A DNA stretch of 64,000 nt from Mesorhizobium loti. Its GTDB lineage: Bacteria; Pseudomonadota; Alphaproteobacteria; Rhizobiales; Rhizobiaceae. The position numbers were made by a program, and so were the translations under genes. Shown here piece after piece: positions 11,776-20,918 of this stretch. The DNA lies in NCBI RefSeq assembly GCF_013170705.1, contig NZ_CP033334.1, forward strand, positions 2,333,501 through 2,397,500, read 5' to 3'. The notes beneath the pieces are model-generated. The model had not been told where the DNA came from. It saw nothing but the letters and a program-made list of their open reading frames with translations, and did not search any database. Each line of letters starts with the position of its first letter. The first letter of the stretch is position 1.

Positions 11776-12564
11776 TCAGAAAAACTCGTCGAGGAGCCGA
11801 TACCAGGAAAGCTTCGCCGGCTCTGCTTGCGGTGGTCCGTAGCGTTCGAGAAAGGGCTCTATCCAGGTTTCGCCGATGTTATAGCGGATGCTCCAGCAGG
11901 CGAGCGCCAGATCCTGGTGGCGATCGGCGACGCCCAGCCGGCCGCAATCGATGAAACCGCTGAAACGGCCCCGGGCAGCCATGACATTCGGCAGGCAGGC
12001 ATCGCCATGGGTGACGACAAGATCCTCGCTTGCTGGCCTCAGCGCCTCAAGCTCGGCGAAGGCTTTTGCAGGGCTCCAGCCCTGCCTCTCATCGTCGAAA
12101 TCGTCTTCGTCGACGACGCCGGCCTCCATGCGCGATCGCGCGGCCGCGATGCGCCTGAAGAGGCGATGGTCGAAGGGGCAGGAGCCGATATCCAGCGCGT
12201 GCAGGTCGCGAAGCGCGCTGGCCATGATCTCGATGACATCAGCCGGATCGATCGGCGCCGACGCCAAATCCTCGCCGGCGACGGCCGACATCAGCAGCCA
12301 GTCGTGACCGGCATGGCTTTCCATGGCGATCACATCGGGGCAGGCGATGCCTTGTCCGGCAAGCCAGCGCAACCGCGCGGCTTCATCGGCGAGTTCGGCA
12401 AACGGACCGTTCCGCTCGCATTTCAGGAACAGGGCCGGCTTGTCGTCGGCCACCAGTCGGAACACGCCGGCCTGTGATCTGCCGATGGTTTGCCGGTGCC
12501 AGCGATAGCCGGAGAGCCTGTTCTTCAGCTCCCGCGGCAGTTCATTTTCGGAGACGAAGTTCAT
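11776..12564 (-). CDS. APH(3')-type aminoglycoside phosphotransferase
   Basis: A 262-residue kinase strikingly like APH(3')-II (the neomycin/kanamycin kinase). The catalytic loop is VVTHGDACLPNVM and the metal-binding region is FSGFIDCGRLGVADRHQDLALA, and the C-terminus YRLLDEFF matches that enzyme's ending. These enzymes phosphorylate the 3'-hydroxyl of aminoglycosides. No mobile element or composition shift surrounds it, so it appears to be a resident chromosomal gene, not an acquired cassette. Whether resistance is its natural role is unknown. Confidence 0.9.
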   Translation of the reverse strand: MNFVSENELPRELKNRLSGYRWHRQTIGRSQAGVFRLVADDKPALFLKCERNGPFAELADEAARLRWLAGQGIACPDVIAMESHAGHDWLLMSAVAGEDLASAPIDPADVIEIMASALRDLHALDIGSCPFDHRLFRRIAAARSRMEAGVVDEDDFDDERQGWSPAKAFAELEALRPASEDLVVTHGDACLPNVMAARGRFSGFIDCGRLGVADRHQDLALACWSIRYNIGETWIEPFLERYGPPQAEPAKLSWYRLLDEFF

Positions 12565-12627
12565 CGACAGGGATCGGCAGGCCGGGGATTGGGAGACCGG
12601 GCTCTGGTGTCCGGCCTCCCGATATCC

Positions 12628-13962
12628 CTATCTGGCGTTCGGCAGGATCTGGTGCAGCACGATGGCCCAGACGGCGCCGAAGGCGATGGACGAGCCGAGA
12701 ATGTACTGCACGATATCCGGAAGCGTCTTGACGAAATCCGGCGGCGCCAGCGTGGCAAACAGTGCCATCAGGATCGGCAGGCCGATGACCAGCATGTTCC
12801 TCTCGGTCAGCGGCGTGCCGCGCACCACGCGAAAGCCGTTCATGGCGATGACGACGCACAGCACGCCGAAGACGCCGCCGATGACCGGTCCCGGGATCGA
12901 GGCGATGACCGCTGACAGCTTGCCGATCAGACCGAACAGCACCAGGAAGATGCCGGCCGCGGCAAAGGCGGCGCGACTGGCGATGCCGGTGATGGCGATG
13001 ATGCCGGCATTGGAAGAGTAGCCGGTGACCGGCGTGCTGCACAGCAGGGCGCTGACCAGGCAGCCGAGGCCTTCGCCGGTGGCGCCCCGGTCGAGCTGTT
13101 CATCCGACAACGGCTTGTCGATGACGGCGCCGACCGCGAACCAGGTGCCGGTGGTTTCGGCCAGGACGACGATATAGACGATCAGCATCGTCAGCGTCGC
13201 CGACAGCGAGAAGGTCACGTCGAGGTTGAGGAACGCAATGCGCGGCATGGAAAACCAGGTCGCGGCGGAAACGCCCGTCATGTCCAGCTGGCCCATGAAG
13301 GCGGCCGCGACGCTGCCGGCCACAAGCGCGATGATGACGGAAAGCAGGCGCAGCCACGCGCCTTTCGCGCCAAGCGCCATGCCGGTCAGCATGCAGCCGA
13401 CAAGCACCGCCGCCGCGATGAAGGCGAGGATGATGTTGCCGCCGACGGTGGCGGTGGCGTGGACGGCGAACACGCTTTCCTTGAGTGCCACCGGCATCAA
13501 CGCGACGCCGACCACGATGATGATGGCGCCGCCGACGATGGGCGGCACGAAACGGTTGACGAGGCGATGGAAGATCCTTGTCGGCGACCCGAGCAGCATG
13601 ACCAGTATGGCGCCGGGAATGAGCGCGCCGATCACCGCCGACAGCCCGCCAACGCCACCGCCAGCACCGAAGGCGATCGCCAGCACCGCGCCGATCGGGA
13701 CGAAGGACGGTCCTTGCACCACAGGCAGCCGCATCAGGAGCTGCGACTGGATCAGCGTCGCGATGCCCGCCGCCACGAAGGCCGACTGGATGAAGGCGCC
13801 GGCATCGCCGACGCTGAAGGCGAGCACCGATGCGATGATGAACGGCACGATGTAGACGTCCATCGCCAGCACATGCTGGAGGCCGAGCAGGGCGGCCTTG
13901 CCCAGGGGCAACGGATCGTCCGGCTGGGCGATCAAAGTGATTTCTGGCGCAACGCGTTCCAT
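12628..13962 (-). CDS. NCS2-family nucleobase (xanthine/uracil) permease
   Basis: A 444-residue transporter of the nucleobase:cation symporter-2 family with about 14 membrane segments. The family hallmark is in VQGPSFVPIGAVLAIAFG, with an NCS2-like NAGIIAITGIASR segment further on. It is divergent from a guanine deaminase (135 bases between starts), which suggests that it imports guanine, xanthine or a related purine for that enzyme. No regulator gene is adjacent. Confidence 0.9.
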   Translation of the reverse strand: MERVAPEITLIAQPDDPLPLGKAALLGLQHVLAMDVYIVPFIIASVLAFSVGDAGAFIQSAFVAAGIATLIQSQLLMRLPVVQGPSFVPIGAVLAIAFGAGGGVGGLSAVIGALIPGAILVMLLGSPTRIFHRLVNRFVPPIVGGAIIIVVGVALMPVALKESVFAVHATATVGGNIILAFIAAAVLVGCMLTGMALGAKGAWLRLLSVIIALVAGSVAAAFMGQLDMTGVSAATWFSMPRIAFLNLDVTFSLSATLTMLIVYIVVLAETTGTWFAVGAVIDKPLSDEQLDRGATGEGLGCLVSALLCSTPVTGYSSNAGIIAITGIASRAAFAAAGIFLVLFGLIGKLSAVIASIPGPVIGGVFGVLCVVIAMNGFRVVRGTPLTERNMLVIGLPILMALFATLAPPDFVKTLPDIVQYILGSSIAFGAVWAIVLHQILPNAR

Positions 13963-14097
13963 GATGTCCCCTCTGGAAATCTCAACACGATCATGTGATC
14001 AGTCGCCGGCAAAGGACAGCGGCGCAAAGGTTTGCCAACTGTTTTTTAGTGGGCCACGCAGTGACGGTCTCACGCGCCAGCGCAACCGGAGCGACAG

Positions 14098-15462
14098 ATG
14101 ACAAGAGAACCTTTCACGCTGCTCGGCACCGCCTTCCACACGCCGGAGCGCGGCAGGCTGGAAGTGCTGGAAGATCATCTGTTCAGCATCGATGCGCAGG
14201 GGCGGATCGCCGAGATCCTGGCGCCCGGCCATCCGGACCATGCGGCGCGGGTAAGCGATGCCAGCCTGTCCGGTACGCTGGTGCGGCTTGCCGACGGCCA
14301 GTTCCTGCTGCCCGGCCTGGTCGACCTGCACATCCATGCGCCGCAATGGCCGCAGATGGGCAAGGCGCTCGATGTGCCGCTCGAGGTCTGGCTGCAGAAA
14401 TATACATTTCCGCTCGAGGCCCGCTACGCGGACGTCGACTATGCCCGCGAGATCTATGCCGATCTGGTCGACAATCTTCTGGCCAACGGCACCACCACGG
14501 CGCTCTATTTCGCCACCGTCCATGTCGAGGCGAGCCTGGCGCTTGCCGGGATTTGCCTGGAAAAGGGTCAGCGCGCCCTGGTCGGCAAGGTGGCGATGGA
14601 CGATGCCCAGCAGTGCCCGCCCTTCTACCGCGATGCCGATGCGGCGAGTGCCGTTTCGGACACCAGGCGGTTCATCGTGGCGGTCCAGTCACTGGATTCG
14701 GGCGAGAGACCGCTGGTCCAGCCGGTGATCACGCCGCGCTTCATCCCGAGTTGCACGGATGCGGCCTTGCGGGGACTGGGTGAACTCGCGACGGAATTCG
14801 GCTGCCATGTGCAGACGCATTGCTCGGAGAGTGACTGGGCAAAGCAATTCGTGGAGGAGCGCTTCGGTCAGACCGATGCGGCCAGCCTGGACGGTTTCGG
14901 CCTGCTCACCCGCCACACCATCCTGGCGCATTCGAATTTCATCGACGGGCAGGACATGGACCTCATCAGGGAGAAGGGTGCCGGCGTCGCCCATTGCCCG
15001 CTCTCAAATGTCTACTTCGCCAATGCGGCGTTCCCGCTGCGCGTGGCACTCGACCGGCAGATGCATGTCGGACTGGGAACGGATGTTTCGGGGGGCTACA
15101 GCCCCTCTCTGTTCGACGGCTGCCGGCACGCTCTGTCGGCGTCGAGGACGCTGCATAGCGGCGTGCATGCCGGCCTGCCGCCCGAGCAGCGCGGCGCGCC
15201 CGGCGAGCCGATCACGCATCAGGAGGCGTTCTGGCTGGCGACCGCCGGCGGCGCCGAAGCGCTCGACCTGCCGACAGGCAGCTTTCGCGTCGGGCACGAA
15301 TTCGACGCGCTGTTGATCGACACCAAGGCAAGCACCTCGAACATCCGCATCAACGCCGCCGACGACACGCTTGACGATGTCTTCCAGAAGATCGTGCTCA
15401 ACGCGGCGCGGGCGAATATCGCCAGGGTCTGGGTGAGCGGCCGGATGGTGGCGGGGCAATAG
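14098..15462 (+). CDS. guaD: guanine deaminase
   Basis: A 454-residue amidohydrolase that converts guanine to xanthine and ammonia. Metal-binding and catalytic motifs are complete: LVDLHIHAPQ (HxH), VQTHCSES (His), TILAHSNFID (His) and GLGTDVSGG (Asp). The segment LQKYTFPLEARYAD is characteristic of guanine deaminases as opposed to other amidohydrolases. It is divergent from the NCS2 permease, forming a purine-salvage pair. The repeat at 15497 follows its stop. Confidence 0.94.
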   Translation: MTREPFTLLGTAFHTPERGRLEVLEDHLFSIDAQGRIAEILAPGHPDHAARVSDASLSGTLVRLADGQFLLPGLVDLHIHAPQWPQMGKALDVPLEVWLQKYTFPLEARYADVDYAREIYADLVDNLLANGTTTALYFATVHVEASLALAGICLEKGQRALVGKVAMDDAQQCPPFYRDADAASAVSDTRRFIVAVQSLDSGERPLVQPVITPRFIPSCTDAALRGLGELATEFGCHVQTHCSESDWAKQFVEERFGQTDAASLDGFGLLTRHTILAHSNFIDGQDMDLIREKGAGVAHCPLSNVYFANAAFPLRVALDRQMHVGLGTDVSGGYSPSLFDGCRHALSASRTLHSGVHAGLPPEQRGAPGEPITHQEAFWLATAGGAEALDLPTGSFRVGHEFDALLIDTKASTSNIRINAADDTLDDVFQKIVLNAARANIARVWVSGRMVAGQ

Positions 15463-15496
15463 AAGGGCTGCGTCCCGCCAATCGACCTGGACGAGA

Positions 15497-15596
15497 ACAA
15501 TTCCAGGAAAAGTGTGAGCGGTTTTCCGTCCGGAATTGCGTCAAAACAAAGAGCTAGAGCGGTTCGCCGTTTCCGCGAAACGGTGAAATGCTCTAG
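15497..15596. repeat. palindromic intergenic repeat, family A
   Basis: A roughly 100-base element with two hairpins: AATTCC...GGAATT in the first half, and CTAGAGC...GCTCTAG around a GTTTCCGCGAAAC core in the second. Related copies lie at 23198-23323, 24374-24476 and 41972-42033. The final CTAG supplies the stop codon of the DMT transporter on the minus strand. Confidence 0.8.
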
Positions 15597-16495
15597 GCGC
15601 GCGCTGTTTCCGCAGCGGCCTCGCTCTTCGGCTTGAGCAGCATGTCCTTGGCGGCAATCAGCGCGCCAACCGTGATCAGCGCGCAAGCGAGCGCCACGGA
15701 CCAATGGAAGACGCCGAAGCCCGCCAGCAGCAGCACGATCACCGAGAACAGCGGCGCGGCATACGAGATCGCGCCCAGGATCATGATGTCTCCGTGCTTG
15801 CAGCCATAGTCCCATGCGTAAAAGCCGGCGCCGAGAGGGATCACGCCCAGAACGGCGATGGCGCTCCATTGCGTCGGTGTTTGAGGCCAGACCGTGGTCT
15901 CAAGCGTGAGGTGCAGCGTGAAGGCGACCGCTGCGGTGATGAGGCAGTAAACGGCGACCACATCGGTCGGAACCTGGCCAAAGCGGCGCGACAGGACGGA
16001 ATAACCGGACCAGACGAAAGCACAGAACAGCGCGATGACGTGGCCCGGTTTCACCCCGTCGGCGAGCCCGACGCTTCCGCCCTTCGTGATGACGACGATG
16101 GCGCCTGCCAGGCCGAGGACCACACCGGCAATATGGTGAGGTTTAAGCCGTTCTCCCGGCAGGAAGGCGGCGAAGACAACGATCAGCAATGGCCAGAGAT
16201 AGGCGATCAGGCTCACTTCAACGGGCGGGGCCGACTGGATCGCGAAAAAGTAGGCACAATGGTAGATGCACAGCCCTGCCGTGCCGATTGCCCAGACCTG
16301 CCATGGCTGCCGCAGCGACCTGATCGCCGAGGGCCGAACGATCCAGCTGGCCGCTCCGACGGAGCCGCCGAGCAGAAATGTCATGGCGGCGAGTTGAAAG
16401 GGCGGAATCGGTCCGGCCGCGGTCGAAAGCAGCGCGAGGAACGACCAGGTCAGAATGGCCGAGAAACCGACCAGGGTTGGGATCGTCCTGTTCAT
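15593..16495 (-). CDS. EamA-type DMT-superfamily transporter
   Basis: A 300-residue membrane protein with ten predicted helices in two EamA repeats (for example LIAYLWPLLIVVFAAFLPGERL in the first half and ISYAAPLFSVIVLLL in the second). Members export metabolites such as amino acids or drugs; the substrate is not inferable. Its TAG stop codon lies inside palindromic repeat A, so the last residues (SEAAAETARA) abut the repeat. It is convergent with guaD. Confidence 0.88.
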   Translation of the reverse strand: MNRTIPTLVGFSAILTWSFLALLSTAAGPIPPFQLAAMTFLLGGSVGAASWIVRPSAIRSLRQPWQVWAIGTAGLCIYHCAYFFAIQSAPPVEVSLIAYLWPLLIVVFAAFLPGERLKPHHIAGVVLGLAGAIVVITKGGSVGLADGVKPGHVIALFCAFVWSGYSVLSRRFGQVPTDVVAVYCLITAAVAFTLHLTLETTVWPQTPTQWSAIAVLGVIPLGAGFYAWDYGCKHGDIMILGAISYAAPLFSVIVLLLAGFGVFHWSVALACALITVGALIAAKDMLLKPKSEAAAETARA

Positions 16496-16589
16496 GTTCG
16501 CCCTTCCGCTTCATTGACGGGATAGCGGAAAGGACCGGCTGATGGCAGCCGCGTACGGCCTCACCCTGTCTGGAATGCGACGCGGCTGT

Positions 16590-17693
16590 TCACGTGTTGA
16601 ACTTGAACAGCATGATGTCGCCGTCCTGGACGACATATTCCTTGCCTTCGTCGCGCGCCTTGCCGGCTTCCTTGGCCGCCACTTCGCCGCCCAGCGTGAC
16701 GAAGTCGTTGTAGGCGATGGTCTGGGCGCGGATGAAACCGCGCTCGAAATCGGTGTGGATGACGCCGGCGGCCTGCGGGGCCTTGTCGCCCTTGTGGATG
16801 GTCCAGGCGCGCGTCTCCTTCGGCCCGACGGTGAAATAGGTGATGAGATGCAAAAGCTCATAGCCGGCGCGGATCACCTTGTTGAGGCCCGGCTCGTCGA
16901 GGCCGAGCGAGGACAGGAATTCCATCTCTTCCTCGTCGGAGAGCTGGGCGACCTCGGCCTCGATCGCGGCCGAGATCGCCACCGTGCCGGCGCCCTGCGC
17001 GGCTGCCATCTTCTCCACGGCCCGGGTGTGCTCGTTGCCGGTGGCGGCATCGGCCTCGGCGACGTTGCAGACATAGAGCACGGGGTGCGACGTCAGGAGG
17101 TTCAAGCCCTGCAGGATGCGCAAGTCTTCGGCCGAGATGCCTTTGAGCAGCACGCGGGTCGGTTTGCCCGCCTGCAGCAGCTCGAGCGCGGCCTCCATCA
17201 TCGGCAGCACGGTCACCGCTTCCTTGTCCTTGCTGCCGGCGCGCTTGCGGATCTGGACGATGCGGCGCTCCAGGCTGTCGAGGTCGGCGAGCATCAGCTC
17301 GGTCTCGACCGTCTCGGCGTCGGCGACGGGGTCGATGCGGCCCTCGACATGGGTGATGTCGTCATCCTCGAAGCAGCGCAGGACGTGCACGATGGCGTCG
17401 ACCTCGCGGATGTTGGCGAGGAACTGGTTGCCCAGCCCTTCGCCCTTGGAGGCGCCGCGCACCAGGCCGGCAATGTCGACGAAGGAGATGCGGGTCGGAA
17501 TGATCTCCTTCGACTTGCCGATGGCCGCGATCTTCTGCAGGCGCGGATCGGGCACCGCCACCTCGCCGGTGTTCGGTTCGATGGTGCAGAACGGATAGTT
17601 GGCGGCCTGCGCCGCCGCCGTCCTGGTCAACGCATTGAAGAGCGTCGACTTGCCGACGTTGGGCAAGCCAACGATGCCGCATTTGAAACCCAT
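16590..17693 (-). CDS. ychF: YchF-family translation-associated ATPase
   Basis: A 367-residue Obg-family P-loop protein. G1 is GLPNVGKSTLFNAL at about residues 8-21, and the G3 region is FVDIAGLVRGASKGEGLGNQFL. The C-terminal TGS-like domain ends with the conserved YVVQDGDIMLFKFN. YchF prefers ATP over GTP, binds ribosomes and modulates stress responses. It is the last gene of the minus-strand cluster rplY-pth-ychF, 94 bases after pth. Confidence 0.96.
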   Translation of the reverse strand: MGFKCGIVGLPNVGKSTLFNALTRTAAAQAANYPFCTIEPNTGEVAVPDPRLQKIAAIGKSKEIIPTRISFVDIAGLVRGASKGEGLGNQFLANIREVDAIVHVLRCFEDDDITHVEGRIDPVADAETVETELMLADLDSLERRIVQIRKRAGSKDKEAVTVLPMMEAALELLQAGKPTRVLLKGISAEDLRILQGLNLLTSHPVLYVCNVAEADAATGNEHTRAVEKMAAAQGAGTVAISAAIEAEVAQLSDEEEMEFLSSLGLDEPGLNKVIRAGYELLHLITYFTVGPKETRAWTIHKGDKAPQAAGVIHTDFERGFIRAQTIAYNDFVTLGGEVAAKEAGKARDEGKEYVVQDGDIMLFKFNT

Positions 17694-17787
17694 TGTGTCC
17701 GGTCCTATCGGGAAAACGAAATTTGATGAGGGCTATGGGCGATAGGGGTGATCAACGTCAAGCCCTGTAAGGCCGCATGCGTGGCGC

Positions 17788-18510
17788 TCAGTCCTTGTTG
17801 CCGAAGAGTTTCTTCAGCATGGCGGCCATCGGGCCGGATTCCGGCAATTTGACCGCCGGCTGCTGCGGACGCGCCTGACGGACGTGACTTTGCTGCTTGG
17901 GTTCCTGCTTGCGCGCCGGCTTTTCCGGCTCGGCCGCGGCCTTGCCCTGGACGGCGAGGGCGGCCTTGTTCATGAAGCCGGATTCGTCGCCCTTGACGAT
18001 CATGGCGGCGTTGTCGGCGATCGATTCGAGCAAGGGATCGAGCCATTCGCGGTCGCCCTTGGCGAAGTCGCCGAGCACATGGTGCTGGACCATTTCCTTG
18101 ACGCCGGGATGGCCGACACCGATGCGCACGCGGCGATAGGCGTTGCCAACATGGCCGTCGATCGAGCGGATGCCGTTGTGGCCGCCGGCGCCGCCGCCGG
18201 TCTTGATGCGCAGCTTGCCTTCGGCAAGGTCGATCTCGTCATAGAAGACGGTGAGCGCGGAAACATCGAGCTTGTAGAAGCGCAAGGCTTCGCCGACCGA
18301 CTGGCCGGACAGGTTCATGAAGGTCTGCGGCTTGATCAGGATGATCTTTTCGCCGCCGAGCGTGCCCTCGGCGATCAGACCCTGGAATTTCTTCGACCAG
18401 GGCGAAAAGGAATGGCGGCGGGCGATAGCGTCCGCCGCCATGAAGCCGACATTGTGCCGGTTATCAGCATATTTCGCGCCCGGATTGCCGAGGCCTGCAA
18501 AGACAAGCAT
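17788..18510 (-). CDS. pth: peptidyl-tRNA hydrolase
   Basis: A 240-residue enzyme that releases peptides from prematurely dropped peptidyl-tRNA. GLGNPG near the N-terminus, the catalytic histidine in [11 protein letters not shown], and [13 protein letters not shown] are typical. The C-terminal ~50 residues after the enzyme core are basic and glutamine-rich ([20 protein letters not shown]), a disordered extension beyond the usual ~190 residues. It lies 23 bases downstream of rplY. Confidence 0.95.
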   Translation of the reverse strand: MLVFAGLGNPGAKYADNRHNVGFMAADAIARRHSFSPWSKKFQGLIAEGTLGGEKIILIKPQTFMNLSGQSVGEALRFYKLDVSALTVFYDEIDLAEGKLRIKTGGGAGGHNGIRSIDGHVGNAYRRVRIGVGHPGVKEMVQHHVLGDFAKGDREWLDPLLESIADNAAMIVKGDESGFMNKAALAVQGKAAAEPEKPARKQEPKQQSHVRQARPQQPAVKLPESGPMAAMLKKLFGNKD

Positions 18511-18533
18511 CGTCTGCTCCGGGCGGGAAAGAG

Positions 18534-19172
18534 TTACTTCTCTTCGGCGGCGGGAGCCGCCTCAGGTGCGGCCTCGACCGTCTCTTCCGCCTCCGGCTTC
18601 ATCGCCGACGAACCGGCAATGGTCGCGATGGTGAAATCGCGATCGGAGATCACCGGCTTGACGCCGGCCGGCAGCTTGACCGCCGAGATGTGGATCGAGT
18701 CGCCGATATTGGTGCCGGTGAGATCGACGGTGATGAATTCCGGGATCGCATTGGCCGGGCAGTGGAACTCGACTTCGTGACGCACGATGTTGAGCACGCC
18801 GCCGCGCTTGATGCCTGGCGACTTGTCCTCATTGATGAAGTGGACAGGCACGTCGACATTGACCTCGGTGTCCTTGCCGATGCGCAGGAAGTCGACATGG
18901 ACGGGGAAATCCTTGACCGGGTCGAGCTGGAAGTCCTTCGGCAGGACCTGGATCTTCTTGCCGTCGACATCGATCGTGGCGACCGTGGTCAGGAACCCGC
19001 CGCCATGGATCTTGTAGTAGATGTCCTTGTAGGTGAGAGCGATCGCCAGGGGAGGCTGCTTGTCACCATAGATTACTGCAGGCACTTTACCGTTGCGGCG
19101 AACTGCACGGGCGGACCCCTTACCGACCTGTTCGCGCGCTTCGGCCTTGAGCTCGTAAGTATCGTGGCTCAT
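18534..19172 (-). CDS. rplY: 50S ribosomal protein L25 (CTC type)
   Basis: A 212-residue long-form L25. The N-terminal 5S-rRNA-binding domain ([29 protein letters not shown]) is followed by the TL5/CTC C-terminal domain and a low-complexity acidic Ala/Glu tail ([19 protein letters not shown]). It is first in the rplY-pth-ychF unit. CTC-type L25 is linked to stress response in some bacteria. Confidence 0.96.
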   Translation of the reverse strand: MSHDTYELKAEAREQVGKGSARAVRRNGKVPAVIYGDKQPPLAIALTYKDIYYKIHGGGFLTTVATIDVDGKKIQVLPKDFQLDPVKDFPVHVDFLRIGKDTEVNVDVPVHFINEDKSPGIKRGGVLNIVRHEVEFHCPANAIPEFITVDLTGTNIGDSIHISAVKLPAGVKPVISDRDFTIATIAGSSAMKPEAEETVEAAPEAAPAAEEK

Positions 19173-19409
19173 GGCTTTTCCTTTCGCGTGTTATGGAGCG
19201 TTCGCGGTGGGCAATGTGCCCGAGCCGTAAACGTCGAAAGCCGCCGGTCCTGGATTTCCGAATGAAGGCTACCGCTTCGAGACGGACCTTTTGTTCGGGA
19301 TCACAAGGGAAGGCAGCCTTCCGCCGCGTTGCCTCCAAGGGTGTCTACGCGGGTGGCGGCTCTATAGCGGAAGGCAGCGACAGGCGCAAGCGGCGGCGGG
19401 AAGGGCTGA

Positions 19410-19838
19410 CTACCGGTCGCCGCTCAACGCGTCGCGCAGCGCCTGGACCTGCCGGTTCAGTGTATCGAGCCCGGCCAGCGTCATGCCCGAACGCTCGATC
19501 AGTGTCTCGTTCAGGCAGTTGCACTGGACGAGCAGCGCGCGCCCGGCTGCCGTCAGGTCGACCTGGACCTGGCGCTCGTCGGTCTGGCTGCGCTGGCGGG
19601 TGACAAGGCCGGCCTGTTCCATGCGCTTGACCAGCGGCGTGACGGTGCTCGATTCCAAGGCCAGCCGGTGGGCGATCCCGCCGACCGACATGCCATCGGC
19701 CTCGCCCAGTGCGTTCAGCACGAGATATTGCGGATAGGTTATCCCCATCTCGTCCAGCATCGGCTTGTAGGTGCGGTTGATCGCCATGCTGGTGGCATAG
19801 AGCGTGAAGCAGAGCTGGTTGTCCAACGGGAGAGGCAC
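19410..19838 (-). CDS. MarR-family regulator resembling OhrR
   Basis: A 142-residue regulator. The N-terminal motif PLPLDNQLCFTLYATS is that of OhrR-type organic peroxide sensors, whose reactive cysteine is in exactly this position. The winged helix includes ITYPQYLVLNALGEADG and RMEQAGLVTRQRSQTDERQ. I start at the GTG at 19838, preceded by AAGGAA. The upstream in-frame ATG at 19901 would place a TATCGCGATA operator inside the coding sequence. It is divergent from a haloperoxidase-type hydrolase rather than the usual ohr gene, and probably represses both units. Confidence 0.85.
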   Translation of the reverse strand: MPLPLDNQLCFTLYATSMAINRTYKPMLDEMGITYPQYLVLNALGEADGMSVGGIAHRLALESSTVTPLVKRMEQAGLVTRQRSQTDERQVQVDLTAAGRALLVQCNCLNETLIERSGMTLAGLDTLNRQVQALRDALSGDR

Positions 19839-19888
19839 GACGCGTTCCTTGTTTGCCGACGCAGGAAATCCGGTACCACGAAAAATGA

Positions 19889-19898
19889 TATCGCGATA
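19889..19898. promoter_or_regulatory. palindromic operator 1 (TATCGCGATA)
   Basis: A perfect ten-base palindrome upstream of the OhrR-like gene, repeated identically at 19945-19954. It is a likely binding site of the adjacent MarR-family regulator. Confidence 0.6.
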
Positions 19899-19944
19899 CA
19901 TGTTTTTGGTGGACAGGGGTTCAAGGCTGCGCTAGCCATATAGG

Positions 19945-19974
19945 TATCGCGATATTGTTTATCGCGAAAACAAT
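19945..19974. promoter_or_regulatory. paired palindromic operators upstream of the hydrolase
   Basis: A second TATCGCGATA (19945-19954) merges into a longer dyad at 19954-19974 with perfect outer arms ATTGTTT and AAACAAT around TATCGCGA. It ends 14 bases before the hydrolase start, right where a repressor would block transcription. Confidence 0.6.
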
Positions 19975-19988
19975 CAAAGGAGATTGAG

Positions 19989-20846
19989 ATGGCTTCGCAG
20001 ACAAAATCCGGTTCCGGCAGCGGCACGATCACCACCAAGGACGGCACGCAGATCTTCTACAAGGATTGGGGAACCGGCCAGCCCATCGTCTTCCATCATG
20101 GCTGGCCGCTGAGCAGCGACGACTGGGACGCCCAGATGCTGTTCTTCCTGGCACAAGGCTACCGCGTCATCGCCCACGACCGGCGCGGCCATGGCCGCTC
20201 GACGCAGACGGATATCGGCAACGAGATGGACACCTACGCCGCCGATGTCGCCGAACTCGCGGCGCATCTCGACCTCAAGAACGCCATCCATGTCGGCCAT
20301 TCGACCGGCGGCGGCGAAGTGGCGCGCTATGTGGCGCGGTACGGCTCGGGCGGCCGCGTTGCCAAGGCGGTGCTGATCGGCGCTGTGCCGCCGATCATGC
20401 TCAAGACGGCGGCCAATCCAGGCGGCCTGCCGATCGAGGTCTTCGACGGGTTCCGCGCTGCCCAGGCGGCCAATCGCGCCCAGTTCTTCCGCGACGTTCC
20501 GGCCGGTCCGTTCTATGGCTTCAACCGCCCGGGTGCCGAGGTCTCGCAGGGCGTCGTCGACAATTGGTGGCGTCAGGGAATGATGGGCGGCACCAAGGCG
20601 CATTATGATTGCATCAAGGCGTTCTCGGAAACCGACTTCACCGAGGATCTGAAGGCAATCGGCGTGCCGGTGCTGGTCATGCATGGCGATGACGACCAGA
20701 TCGTTCCGATCGCCGACTCGGCGCTGCTCTCGATCAAGCTGCTCAAGAAGGGCGAGCTCAAGGTCTACAAGGGTTTTCCGCACGGCATGGCGACAACCCA
20801 CGCGGATGTCATCAATGCCGACCTGTTGGCCTTCTTCAAGGCGTAG
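19989..20846 (+). CDS. alpha/beta hydrolase, non-heme haloperoxidase type
   Basis: A 285-residue hydrolase. The oxyanion region is [13 protein letters not shown], the nucleophile elbow VGHSTGGGE (GxSxG), the acid is in [13 protein letters not shown], and the catalytic His is probably in [12 protein letters not shown]. This pattern is that of cofactor-free chloroperoxidases/perhydrolases, which can also act as esterases. There is a strong AGGAG site. Divergence from an OhrR-like sensor with shared operators suggests induction by organic peroxides or related oxidants (inference). Confidence 0.9.
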   Translation: MASQTKSGSGSGTITTKDGTQIFYKDWGTGQPIVFHHGWPLSSDDWDAQMLFFLAQGYRVIAHDRRGHGRSTQTDIGNEMDTYAADVAELAAHLDLKNAIHVGHSTGGGEVARYVARYGSGGRVAKAVLIGAVPPIMLKTAANPGGLPIEVFDGFRAAQAANRAQFFRDVPAGPFYGFNRPGAEVSQGVVDNWWRQGMMGGTKAHYDCIKAFSETDFTEDLKAIGVPVLVMHGDDDQIVPIADSALLSIKLLKKGELKVYKGFPHGMATTHADVINADLLAFFKA

Positions 20847-20869
20847 TGCCTTCTGATCGATAGACAGAA

Positions 20870-20891
20870 CACCCGCCCATCTGGGCGGGTG
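20870..20891. terminator. hairpin between convergent genes
   Basis: A nine-base-pair perfect stem ACCCGCCCA/TGGGCGGGT with a two-base loop between the hydrolase and the convergent MFS gene. There is only a weak T run, so it may work as a bidirectional terminator. Confidence 0.6.
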
Positions 20892-20918
20892 CTCTCATCT
20901 GAATTCGGATCCGCCGGG

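Noticed and set aside
11776..12564. Resistance cassette or mobile origin for the APH(3')-like gene
   Set aside because: No insertion sequence, integron signature or composition shift around it.
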